64,000 nt of DNA from Candidatus Zixiibacteriota bacterium (GTDB lineage: Bacteria; Zixibacteria; MSB-5A5; GN15; JAAZOE01). Positions 1-7,466 of the stretch are shown one piece after another. The stretch covers positions 1 to 64,000 of the forward strand of contig JAGLON010000039.1 of the NCBI GenBank assembly GCA_023138975.1, read 5' to 3'. Each line of letters begins with the position of its first letter. Position 1 is the first letter of the stretch. A program made the position numbers and the translations under genes. The notes below the pieces were generated by a model. It did not search any database. It was not told the origin of the DNA and worked only from the letters and a program-made list of their open reading frames with translations.

Positions 1-419
1 ATGGCAAAGGTGGTGATATTGTTCAAATCGAATTTCTTCTTGATCTCATCGACCATCCAGTTAAATCCTGCTTGACCATAGATGGTCCCGACAAACACTT
101 CTTTATCTTTCGCAAGATGCGGCGCCATGCTGTGAAGAGCGAAGCGATATTTGCAAACAGGCATGCACAAAATCACAAAATTTGCCTGTGGAATGACTTC
201 AGCCGGATTGTCGCTGATTTTCGTCAGGGTACCACTAAACTCCTCCTGGAGTTCTCCATGAATCGAGTGCAACTGAACATCGACCTTCCGGGACCATTCC
301 TTCGGCTTTCGTGTGAGAATGTTGACGTCAAAACCCGCGCCGGAAAGAAAAGGAATCAAAACATGCGTACTACTACCGCCACCGACAATCGTCACATTTT
401 GTCTTTCTTGTTCAACCAT
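1..419 (-). CDS. NAD/NADP octopine/nopaline-type dehydrogenase, N-terminal part (runs off left edge)
   Basis: An open frame on the minus strand starts at ATG 419 and continues without a stop to base 1, giving about 139 residues. It opens with a Rossmann-type beta-strand and glycine loop (VTIVGGGSSTHVLIPFLSG), then LTRKP and a hydrophobic VILCMPV strand, which is the N-terminal layout of the opine/octopine dehydrogenase family. Members reduce an imine formed from an amino acid and a 2-oxoacid with NAD(P)H, or act on related substrates. An AAGGTG ribosome-binding site lies 6 nt before the ATG. The substrate cannot be told from this fragment, and the catalytic half lies outside the window. A plus-strand frame over 72-488 is its shadow. 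Confidence 0.75.
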   Translation of the reverse strand, partial: MVEQERQNVTIVGGGSSTHVLIPFLSGAGFDVNILTRKPKEWSRKVDVQLHSIHGELQEEFSGTLTKISDNPAEVIPQANFVILCMPVCKYRFALHSMAPHLAKDKEVFVGTIYGQAGFNWMVDEIKKKFDLNNITTFA

Positions 420-952
420 GTTGTCACCTTATCTGTTTGCAATTTTCAAAATAACAGGACTCTCCTCAACATTATCCGCTACGAGTAGTCACTTTCTTCA
501 TTCGTACAACTCACGCAGACACATTATATTATACTAAAACACAACAGTAATAGGAACATTAAATTAGCGTACAACTCCCGACAACACTTTGAAAGCAGAT
601 GTTGAAGATGCGCGACATTCAGCAATCGAATCTTCAACATCTGCTCAGATTCCTTCATGCTCGGGACGGCCCCAGACCTTCCTCGATATCTGGAAAAACA
701 CCGATTCAGACTTGACCTCAGTCGAGGTTTGGAAGGCGCGACTGGTGCCTCTGAAACATGGTTATTAAGAGCCTACTATAGGCGTAAAAAAACGGTTACA
801 ACAGGGTGTAAGTTCTTGTGCCACCACTCGAGCATGAGGTTTGCTTCGCCCCTCCTCCACACTTTTAGTATTCCGCCTTGAAAGAAGACTTGATATTCCT
901 TATTATGCATTGAGGCTAAAAAAGTATCTGCGCCCAAGGTTGGAGACAATTG
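420..952. other. Intergenic region without a convincing gene
   Basis: This divergent spacer must hold the promoter of the leftward dehydrogenase gene and of the rightward DUF4272 gene. Short frames on both strands (for example 657-881 plus and 776-1093 minus) have no family resemblance or ribosome-binding site. Its only clear structure is the long perfect inverted repeat at 594-645. Confidence 0.5.
594..645. repeat. Perfect 16-bp inverted repeat with 20-nt spacer
   Basis: The left arm AGCAGATGTTGAAGAT (594-609) is matched exactly by its reverse complement at 630-645. No T-tract follows on either side, so it is not a classical terminator. It could be a mobile-element remnant, a large operator or a structured RNA. 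Confidence 0.8.
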
Positions 953-1525
953 ATGATACACTACGATGATGAAGATTGTGAAGATATCCCTAATACAGCT
1001 GAAGAAATAACCAGAAGAGCTCTGGTGCTCTCTGCTGTTATAACCTCGGCATACGATGCTTCGACTAAACAAATATTGGATTGGTTGGCACAAGAGGGAC
1101 TGCAGGATGAGTTAACACCACAGGAAAAAGAATTTCTTTGTGGCCGGAGTTCTGAGGAGGACCACACCAACTTCACGTGGAAAGTAGAAGCGCTTCAGAT
1201 TTTACTCTGGTGTATAAACAAGGTCGAATCGCTCCCACCATTTTCAGATCAATGTGATACTGAACTTTTAAAAAAGGCGACAGTGTTTCCTCCTAATCCA
1301 ACCACTGGGTTTATTTCTTCTGCTACACTACGCAATGAGGTTGAATATTTAAATGAGAATGAAGATGTCTATCAGGCACATTGGGCAGTTCGTGATGCCC
1401 AAATACATCGAAAAAAAATGCCAGATGGTATAGACCCGGGTGTTATATATGAACGTCACTTTGCCCTCAACAGGGTAGGTGGTTATATGGGTCAGTCGTG
1501 GGATGATATAACCACAGACACTTAA
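953..1525 (+). CDS. DUF4272 domain protein
   Basis: A protein of 190 residues matches the DUF4272 pattern along its whole length. It has an N-terminal helix rich in RRALVLSAVI, the segment WLAQEGLQDELTPQEKEFL, WKVEALQILLWCI, then HWAVRDAQ, DPGVIYERHFALNR and the terminal WDDITTDT. The family is widespread but has no established biochemical function. I place the start at ATG 953, seven bases after GGAG (942-945); a TTG at 950 is in frame but too close to that site. It stands alone between a divergent spacer and the kinase gene, and no signal peptide or membrane segment is seen, so it is probably cytoplasmic. Confidence 0.85.
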   Translation: MIHYDDEDCEDIPNTAEEITRRALVLSAVITSAYDASTKQILDWLAQEGLQDELTPQEKEFLCGRSSEEDHTNFTWKVEALQILLWCINKVESLPPFSDQCDTELLKKATVFPPNPTTGFISSATLRNEVEYLNENEDVYQAHWAVRDAQIHRKKMPDGIDPGVIYERHFALNRVGGYMGQSWDDITTDT

Positions 1526-1735
1526 TCAACGGAGCTACCACTCCCATCGGAGATCATCTTTTTTAGATAGCTTTAACCTCTTACTTCCTGTAATAACGTT
1601 TAATTTCACACAATAGCCTCGACTATCGTGATTACAATTTGGGCATTATCGCTCCCACATTAGTTTAGGTTGCAATGTAGAGCAGAGTTACTTACTTTAT
1701 ATTGATAAATCACTACAAAATTGAGGGTTTTTGCC

Positions 1736-4378
1736 ATGGCGGCAGATGAGTCACATGATGATAAGACCCAGACCCATATCATCCTGACCAAAGGCACGAT
1801 GGTGTCGCATTATCAGATCATCGAGAAGATCGGTGCCGGTGGCATGGGTGAAGTGTATCTTGCTGAAGATACCGCGCTCAAACGCAAAGTCGCCCTCAAA
1901 TTTCTACCGTCACACCTCTGCCGTGATAATGATTGTCGTGAGCGATTTAAACGTGAAGCTCAGGCGGTGGCCAAGCTGAATCATCCTAACATTGTCACTA
2001 TCCATGAAGTCGGAGAGAATCAAGGTCGGCCGTATTTCGTCATGGAGCATGTCGCCGGGCAGTCACTAAAGGGAATTATTAAAGGATGTGATCTGAGCTT
2101 AGATCATATAATAGCTCTGATCATTCAAATTTGTGAAGGATTGAGCAAAGCGCATCAGTCAGATATCACTCATCGCGATATAAAACCGTCCAATATCGTT
2201 ATTGACGCCGATGGCCACCCAAAACTGCTTGATTTTGGATTGGCAGCCATGAAGGATAAGGGTCACCTGACCAAAACAGGCTCCACACTCGGCACGATCG
2301 GATACATGTCCCCGGAGCAGGTTCAAGGCAAAGACTTCGATCATCGCAGCGATCTGTTCTCCCTTGGCGTTGTACTATACGAAATGATCGCGGGCCGGTT
2401 GCCGTTTACGGCCGACACCGAAGCGGCTACAATGAATGCTGTCCTCAACGAAAGCCCAGAACCACTATCAAGATATAAGAGCGGCGTGTCAGGGGAGCTT
2501 CAGCGCATTGTCTCCAAATCTCTGGAGAAAGACCCATCTCTACGCTACCAGAGCGCGGATGGCCTGATCTCCGACCTAAGGACATTGACCCGTGATGAGT
2601 CATCGGTTGCCGATAAACCTCGCGTAGATTGGTGGAACCGTTTCGTGGTCGTCGGCGCTGTCATCGTGTGCCTGATTATGGCGGTTTACTGGTTGCTCCC
2701 GATGTCGGAAAAGAAAGCGCCGCCGGTCCAACCCAAGAACATAATGCTGGCCGTTCTTCCGTTTGAGAACCTTGGTAACCCGGAGGATGAGTATTTTGCC
2801 GACGGCATTACCGATGAAATTACTTCTCGGCTGGCACGGTTGACAGCGCTCAGGGTCATCTCGCGCACTAGTGCTATACAGTACAAGGATACTGACAAAG
2901 GCTTACCGCAAATTGCCGAGGAACTGGGTGTCGATTACATCTTGGAGGGGACGATTCGGTGGGATAAGTCGACCGATACTGACCGAGTGCGCATAACTCC
3001 TCAATTGATTAGAGTTTCAGACAATATAAACTTATGGACTGACCGGTACAATGCGGTTATTGATGACATCTTTGCAATTCAATCAAGCATTGCCGAGAGT
3101 GTGGCCGAAGAGCTTGATATCACTCTGCTCGAATCTGAGCGACAAGCCTTGAATGAGCAACCGACTGAGAATACCGATGCCTATGACTATTTCCTTCGAG
3201 GTCTTGAGCATTTCGGAAACCATAGCTCAAAGGGTTACATGAACGCCGAGGCAATGTTTCAAAAGGCGACAGAGCTGGAACCGGACTTCGCTTTTGCTTA
3301 TGGATGGCTTTCTGCGGTCCATACTCAGATATATTGGTTGCATATAGACAGGACTGAGGAGCGATTGGCAGCAGCCAAGGAGGCTGTTGATCGAGCTCTT
3401 AAAATAGCGCCCGACCGTATTGATGTGCAGGGGGCTTTGGCATGGTACCATTACGCTGGTCTGGAAGACTATGATCGAGCGCTTGAGGAATTCATTGCTC
3501 TCCGAGAGAAGCGGCCGAGTGAAGCCATATTCAGTTTCTGTCTTGCACTTATACAGCGTGGTCAGGGTAAATGGGAAGACGCGGTTACTAATTTTGAGCG
3601 GGCAATCAGACTTGATCCTCGCTCTGCTGTGCAATGCAGCGAATATGGTCTCGTGTTGCTCTACCTTCACCGGTATGACGAAGCCGAGGCTCTATGCAAT
3701 CGCGCGATTGAACTCAAGCCGGACATGGTGCCACCCCACGTTTATAAGTCCTTGATCTACGTCCACCGGAACGGCGATATCATGGCTGCTCGCCAGGTAT
3801 TGCAGGAAGCCCTGCAAAAAGTCGATCGTTGGCCCGAATTGACGCATCGCGAGGCACGTCTGGATATGATAGCCGGGGATTATGGTCGTGCTCTGGAGTT
3901 TCTGGCCGTTTATGGTAATAACACCAATCTTAGTGCACGCGACAGTGCCTATTGCTATAATCTTAAAGGTTCAGTCTATCGTTATATGGATCAAGTGAAC
4001 CTGATGAAGTCCTGTTACGATTCCGCTCGGGTGATCCTCGATAGACTTGTCCTTGGCAAACCCGACGATCCATGGAATCACATAAAGTTAGGACTGGCCT
4101 TGGCCGGGCTTGGTTGCAAGGAGGAGGCTATTCGTGAGGGGCAACTTGCTGTTGAATTGCTGACAACATCCGAGAATGCCCTTGACACGGTTAGGATAGT
4201 TAAGGATCTGTCTATTATATACTCCATCGTGGGTGAGTATGATCTCGCGATTGAGCAATTTGACTATCTGCTGTCGGCACCTTCTACCGTTTCTATTCCA
4301 TTTCTGAAAATCTGGCCGGATTTCGCACCAATGCGCGACCACCCGCGCTTTCGGGCGTTGTTGAAGAAATACGAGTAG
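1736..4378 (+). CDS. Membrane Ser/Thr protein kinase with TolB-like domain and TPR repeats
   Basis: A protein of 880 residues. Residues about 26-285 form a Hanks-type kinase: glycine loop GAGGMGEV (33-40), ATP lysine K55, catalytic HRDIKPSN (from 146), DFG at 166-168 and GYMSPEQ. A transmembrane helix follows at about 300-322. Next comes a TolB-N/FlgO-like module (LAVLPFENL ... YFADGITDEI ... RVISRTSA, about 338-470), then TPR units to the C terminus. This order is common in FCB and Acidobacteria kinases and puts the kinase in the cytoplasm and the TPR part outside it. ATG 1736 is chosen over TTG 1721 because GAGG lies 9 bases before it. The ECF sigma gene follows after 28 bases, so the kinase may act on that regulator; this is inference. 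All catalytic residues are present. Confidence 0.93.
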   Translation: MAADESHDDKTQTHIILTKGTMVSHYQIIEKIGAGGMGEVYLAEDTALKRKVALKFLPSHLCRDNDCRERFKREAQAVAKLNHPNIVTIHEVGENQGRPYFVMEHVAGQSLKGIIKGCDLSLDHIIALIIQICEGLSKAHQSDITHRDIKPSNIVIDADGHPKLLDFGLAAMKDKGHLTKTGSTLGTIGYMSPEQVQGKDFDHRSDLFSLGVVLYEMIAGRLPFTADTEAATMNAVLNESPEPLSRYKSGVSGELQRIVSKSLEKDPSLRYQSADGLISDLRTLTRDESSVADKPRVDWWNRFVVVGAVIVCLIMAVYWLLPMSEKKAPPVQPKNIMLAVLPFENLGNPEDEYFADGITDEITSRLARLTALRVISRTSAIQYKDTDKGLPQIAEELGVDYILEGTIRWDKSTDTDRVRITPQLIRVSDNINLWTDRYNAVIDDIFAIQSSIAESVAEELDITLLESERQALNEQPTENTDAYDYFLRGLEHFGNHSSKGYMNAEAMFQKATELEPDFAFAYGWLSAVHTQIYWLHIDRTEERLAAAKEAVDRALKIAPDRIDVQGALAWYHYAGLEDYDRALEEFIALREKRPSEAIFSFCLALIQRGQGKWEDAVTNFERAIRLDPRSAVQCSEYGLVLLYLHRYDEAEALCNRAIELKPDMVPPHVYKSLIYVHRNGDIMAARQVLQEALQKVDRWPELTHREARLDMIAGDYGRALEFLAVYGNNTNLSARDSAYCYNLKGSVYRYMDQVNLMKSCYDSARVILDRLVLGKPDDPWNHIKLGLALAGLGCKEEAIREGQLAVELLTTSENALDTVRIVKDLSIIYSIVGEYDLAIEQFDYLLSAPSTVSIPFLKIWPDFAPMRDHPRFRALLKKYE

Positions 4379-4406
4379 CATAGGTAATTGCAAAGGGACA
4401 AATAAT

Positions 4407-5027
4407 TTGCTTATAGTGAGCATGATCAAACCGGACAATCTTTCAAAACAGTCACCACTCTCCGATCCCGGAGAATGGGTGGAGAAACATGGTGATGCTC
4501 TTTTTGGGTATGCCTTTAGGTACGTCAGTGATCGCACTATCGCCGAAGATTTGGTCCAGGAAACACTTCTGGCGGCTCTCAAGGGACGAGCGTCTTATTC
4601 CGGAGTTTCATCGGAGCAGACATGGTTAATAGGTATTTTGAAGAATAAAGTAGTGGACCATTATAGGAAGGCTGGCCGCGAGACACAATTAGATCGACCT
4701 GAGCAGTTCTCTGACTCTGATGACTCGGATTACATTTCAACTGGCCCGGATATCGGCTCCTGGCAGCCCCAGAGAAGACCCGCAGCCTGGTCGGTCGATC
4801 CGAATGATCCCATAGAGCAGAAGCAGTTTTGGGACCACCTTCATCGTTGCCTTGAGGGTTTGGATAAACGTCTGGCCAAAGTTTACAGCCTGCGCGAAAT
4901 TGAGGAGGTTGATTACAAGGAAGTCTGTAACGTTTTAGCTGTCACACCGACTAACCTTAGAGTAATGTTGCACCGAGCCCGTAAACTCCTGCGGAGATGT
5001 CTGGAAACAGAATGGATAGAGAATTGA
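4407..5027 (+). CDS. ECF-type RNA polymerase sigma factor
   Basis: A 206-residue sigma-70-family factor. Region 2 is seen in LFGYAFRYVSDRTIAEDLVQ, with the ETLLAAL helix and TWLIGILKNKVVDHYRK. A 50-residue acidic and proline-containing linker (about 95-145) is longer than usual. Region 4 follows (CLEGLDKRLAKVYSLREIE ... VCNVLAVTPTNLRVMLHRARKLLRRCL) and would bind the -35 element. The TTG at 4407 sits 8 bases after AAGGGA (4393-4398) and is the best-supported start; in-frame GTG 4416 and ATG 4422 are alternatives. The zinc-finger gene 24 bases downstream is the likely anti-sigma factor, and the kinase upstream completes a three-gene signalling set. Its target promoters are unknown. Confidence 0.93.
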   Translation: MLIVSMIKPDNLSKQSPLSDPGEWVEKHGDALFGYAFRYVSDRTIAEDLVQETLLAALKGRASYSGVSSEQTWLIGILKNKVVDHYRKAGRETQLDRPEQFSDSDDSDYISTGPDIGSWQPQRRPAAWSVDPNDPIEQKQFWDHLHRCLEGLDKRLAKVYSLREIEEVDYKEVCNVLAVTPTNLRVMLHRARKLLRRCLETEWIEN

Positions 5028-5051
5028 TGGGAGACATATAGGAAATAAGCC

Positions 5052-5339
5052 ATGATGAAGATAATGATGAGACTGACAAATCGATTCCTGCCTTCGTGCG
5101 AGGAAGTTTCTCACCTGACATCTCAGGAAATGGATGAATCTTTGCCCTGGAGACAGCGCCTGAGGCTCCGGCTGCATCTCCGTATGTGTGTCTGGTGTCG
5201 GCGTAATGCCGAACAGTTACAGCTAATGAAAGATATGGCCCGAGGTCAGGCAGTTTCTCAAGATAAGCAGATCAAGCTTAGTTCCGATGCGCGGAAAAGA
5301 ATCTCACGCTCTATTGAAAAGAAAAAAGACCAATCTTAA
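5052..5339 (+). CDS. Small zf-HC2-type zinc-finger protein, putative anti-sigma factor
   Basis: A 95-residue protein of the short anti-sigma zinc-finger type: CEEVSHLTSQEMDESL, then basic WRQRLRLRLHLRMCVWCRR. The H-x3-C-x2-C arrangement (HLRMCVWC) plus the early Cys fits the ZAS/zf-HC2 zinc site that holds an ECF factor inactive. No membrane helix follows, so it would be a soluble anti-sigma protein. It lies directly after the ECF sigma gene, in the same direction and with an AGGAAA site. The first ATG (5052) and a later one (5067) are both possible starts. The family call is good; the partner assignment is from position. Confidence 0.8.
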   Translation: MMKIMMRLTNRFLPSCEEVSHLTSQEMDESLPWRQRLRLRLHLRMCVWCRRNAEQLQLMKDMARGQAVSQDKQIKLSSDARKRISRSIEKKKDQS

Positions 5340-5531
5340 TACAAAAACCTCCCTCTTTTAACCGTTATTATTCAATGTCTTACAATCATGGCAAGGATTA
5401 ATATTTTTTGTTTGTAACGTTTGGGTAACATCTCCGACTAACCTGTAAATCGAAATTGCGGCGAGCATTAGTTCATTAAAAAGTTCGGTCGTAATAATAA
5501 GGTGAAAATATTTTTGAAAGGAGAGATTCAG

Positions 5532-5978
5532 ATGAACACAAAGAGAATTATTCAGGGTCTTTTGGGCGGATTGGCTGGTGGCCTTGTCTTTGGTATGATG
5601 ATGGGTATGATGGGGATGCTGCCCATGATAGGTAAGATGGTAGGGCAACCCTCCGCGGTTGTCGGCTTCATTGTTCATATGGTCAATAGTGTTGTAATCG
5701 GTGTCGTGTTTTCCCTCGTGTTTGGCCGTATGGTATGTCAATTCAAGGCTGGTTTTGGATTTGGAATGGTTTATGGCGTGATCTGGTGGTTGCTGGGTCC
5801 GTTGACTCTGATGCCGCTCATGATGGGTATGGGATTTGGAGCCAATTGGAATTTGAATGCCGCTACTAATATGCTCCCTAGTTTGGTCGGACATCTCATG
5901 TATGGAGTTATTCTTGGTGCCGTTTATGTTGTTCTTGACCGCCGCGCCGCGGCAAATATTAAAGCCGGGACAGTATAA
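5532..5978 (+). CDS. Small integral membrane protein, glycine/methionine-rich
   Basis: A 148-residue protein of about four hydrophobic helices: IIQGLLGGLAGGLVFGMMMG, VVGFIVHMVNSVVIGVVFSL, FGMVYGVIWWLLGPLTLMPL and LVGHLMYGVILGAVYVVL. The Met- and Gly-rich stretches resemble uncharacterised YagU/DUF1440-like membrane proteins, but I do not claim a family. ATG 5532 follows AAAGGAGAG by 6 bases, which excludes the upstream in-frame start at 5502. A terminator lies 32 bases after the stop, so it is the end of its transcript. Function unknown. Confidence 0.75.
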   Translation: MNTKRIIQGLLGGLAGGLVFGMMMGMMGMLPMIGKMVGQPSAVVGFIVHMVNSVVIGVVFSLVFGRMVCQFKAGFGFGMVYGVIWWLLGPLTLMPLMMGMGFGANWNLNAATNMLPSLVGHLMYGVILGAVYVVLDRRAAANIKAGTV

Positions 5979-6009
5979 CTGTTCTGGCTAAGGGGAACGG
6001 GCGAATAAT

Positions 6010-6034
6010 GACCCCGGTATCGCCGGGGTTTTTT
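6010..6034 (+). terminator. Rho-independent terminator after the small membrane protein gene
   Basis: A 7-bp stem ACCCCGG/CCGGGGT with loop TATCG is followed by six T residues. Confidence 0.9.
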
Positions 6035-6160
6035 GTTGCCCTCCGCAAATACCATTATTATAATATGTCAATAGAAGGTGGATGTGGTCAGTGACCAGAC
6101 CCCGAAAGAGACTCACCGTAGCCGGTGTAGGTCAATATTTTTTAACCCGGAGGAACAGAG

Positions 6161-6274
6161 ATGGGTGACAAGGGAAGTAAAGATAAAGGTAAAAAGGAAA
6201 ACAAGAAAAAGGCTCAGCTTACACCTAAGGAAAAACGGAAATTGAAACAAGAGAAGAGACAAGAAAGCAAGTAG
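6161..6274 (+). CDS. Lysine-rich 37-residue protein
   Basis: This tiny gene encodes 37 residues, beginning MGDKGSKDKGKKENKKK and ending KQEKRQESK, with about 40 percent lysine and no cysteine or hydrophobic segment. The ribosome-binding site CGGAGG lies 7 bases before the ATG and is among the best in the window, which is the main argument that it is real. I recall short KGxK proteins of this type annotated as hypothetical in other bacteria; they may bind nucleic acid or ribosomes, but no function is established. It has its own spacer after the terminator at 6034. Confidence 0.7.
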   Translation: MGDKGSKDKGKKENKKKAQLTPKEKRKLKQEKRQESK

Positions 6275-6372
6275 AATACTAATTTGTTGAGCTGTCAGTT
6301 TTTATTCACAGTTTAGTTTTTTCTTTCTTGGCGTGGAACACGCTGCCCAAAGAAACGATCAAGATTTGGATA

Positions 6373-6421
6373 CAAGGCAATGTAAGTCCTCGCTCCCTAA
6401 ACGAGTACTTGGATTGCCTTG
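6373..6421 (+). ncRNA. Structured hairpin, possible RNA element or terminator
   Basis: Nested arms pair in order: CAAGGCAAT with ATTGCCTTG, AAGT with ACTT, and CTCG with CGAG, separated by symmetric internal loops (GT/GG and C/T) and a 9-nt terminal loop. A short CTTTTT follows a few bases later at 6429-6434, so it may be a terminator for the small lysine-rich gene. Confidence 0.5.
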
Positions 6422-6807
6422 CCAAGCTTTTTAGGTAAACTCCCCATCTCTCATGTTCTGACTAACCCAAAGTGGTACTTTTTTATTTATCGTCCACAAC
6501 TAATTGAAATCTGTATTGCTATTTATACTGAGAATCTACCAGTAGAGATACACTATACTTTTATTTTCTCCGGATATTCAATCAAGATTAAGAAGATTTG
6601 TAGAATGTACCTTCTGGTTCACTCGAAGTTATGTTAGTGACTGCTAACGTACACTTTTCAGTTATTTGAGTTACCGTTTGTTACCGTAATAGCTGTAGCT
6701 GCACCGCCTTAGTTGACTTTTCTGCTTTTGGCATACTATTTGTGTTACCAATTCAGTGAAAGCACAGATTAATCGAATCGAACAGGACGGTGTTCTACAA
6801 AAAGAAA

Positions 6808-6823
6808 GTGAGTTAACGCTCAC
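6808..6823. promoter_or_regulatory. 16-bp palindrome, operator candidate (copy 1)
   Basis: GTGAGTTAACGCTCAC has the half-sites GTGAG/CTCAC spaced by 6 bases. It lies 89 bases before the start at 6912. A copy differing at two central bases is at 12109-12124. Confidence 0.5.
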
Positions 6824-6911
6824 AAACTTAGTGGAAAAGTAGAAGTACCGGAATCGTTTCGAAAAACGATGGATCTAAAGGATATCACAGGATTGAAAGA
6901 AAGGAAATGCC

Positions 6912-7379
6912 ATGAAAACCAGAAACATTTTACTGACAGCCTTTGCCATACTCAGTCTGGTGGCGCTGACCTCACCGGCCATCCAGGCTCAGACCTGCGA
7001 CGGGAACGGTACCAACTTTGTTGACCTGAACGGTGATGGTTTCAATGACAATGCCCCCGATCACGATGGGGACGGAATTCCCAATGGTCTGGATGAAGAT
7101 TACGTCAAGAATGCCCAGGATGGCGCTGGCTATCAAAAAGGCAAACTTGGTGAGAATAAAAGTGAGGGAATGGTCCAGAATGGGACAATGACCAAGTCTC
7201 AGAAGTTTAATCGCCTTCAGTCGTTCAATGGAACTATGACCCAGAAAAGAACCGGTGCTCAAGGAGGTATGAACGGTTCTGGCGCTGGTGTTTGTGATGG
7301 TACAGGCGGCGGCATGAACGGTTCCGGTGTGTGTGATGGAACCGGCCCGAATGGTGGTCAGAAGCGAGGCGGAAAGTAA
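6912..7379 (+). CDS. Secreted protein with EF-hand/thrombospondin-3-like Asp-rich loops
   Basis: A 155-residue protein with a clear signal peptide (MKTRNILLTAFAILSLVALTSPAIQA). Two Asp-rich loops follow at about residues 36-55, DLNGDGFND and DHDGDGIPNGLDED, which match calcium-binding EF-hand or thrombospondin type 3 loops. The C-terminal third is a low-complexity, glycine-rich tail with repeated NGSG-VCDGTG units and a basic end. ATG 6912 is preceded by GAAAGGAAA. It is probably periplasmic or exposed at the surface; no enzymatic motif is visible. The next gene, a beta-barrel, is 87 bases downstream with a hairpin between them, so the two may be partly co-transcribed. Confidence 0.8.
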   Translation: MKTRNILLTAFAILSLVALTSPAIQAQTCDGNGTNFVDLNGDGFNDNAPDHDGDGIPNGLDEDYVKNAQDGAGYQKGKLGENKSEGMVQNGTMTKSQKFNRLQSFNGTMTQKRTGAQGGMNGSGAGVCDGTGGGMNGSGVCDGTGPNGGQKRGGK

Positions 7380-7403
7380 AGTTACATTTCCATTCGTTAA
7401 GAG

Positions 7404-7436
7404 ATTGGGATGATGGTGTTAAACTGTCATCCCAAT
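7404..7436. repeat. Hairpin between the Ca-binding-like and beta-barrel genes
   Basis: Ten-base arms ATTGGGATGA and TCATCCCAAT with a 13-nt loop. There is no T-tract, so it may be an RNA-stabilising or attenuating stem. The ATG at 7410 lies inside the stem, which argues against it as a start. Confidence 0.7.
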
Positions 7437-7466
7437 TCTTCTGAAACTAAAAAGAGGGGTTTGACC

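Larger units (their letters stand above)
6275..6911. other. Long intergenic region upstream of the secreted Ca-binding-like protein
   Basis: No gene is convincing here; the frame at 6419-6637 starts with TTG, lacks a ribosome-binding site and resembles no protein. The region holds a long hairpin (6373-6421) and a 16-bp palindrome (6808-6823) that recurs upstream of the octaheme operon. Confidence 0.5.

Noticed and set aside
72-488. Plus-strand frame of 138 residues near the left edge
   Set aside because: It is antisense to a much better minus-strand frame with Rossmann motifs and a ribosome-binding site (1-419).
5358-5894. Minus-strand frame of 178 residues
   Set aside because: It overlaps the membrane protein gene at 5532, has a His/Thr/Asn-rich composition typical of antisense frames and no ribosome-binding site.
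6419-6637. Plus-strand 72-residue frame starting with TTG
   Set aside because: No ribosome-binding site and no family resemblance; it begins inside the hairpin.
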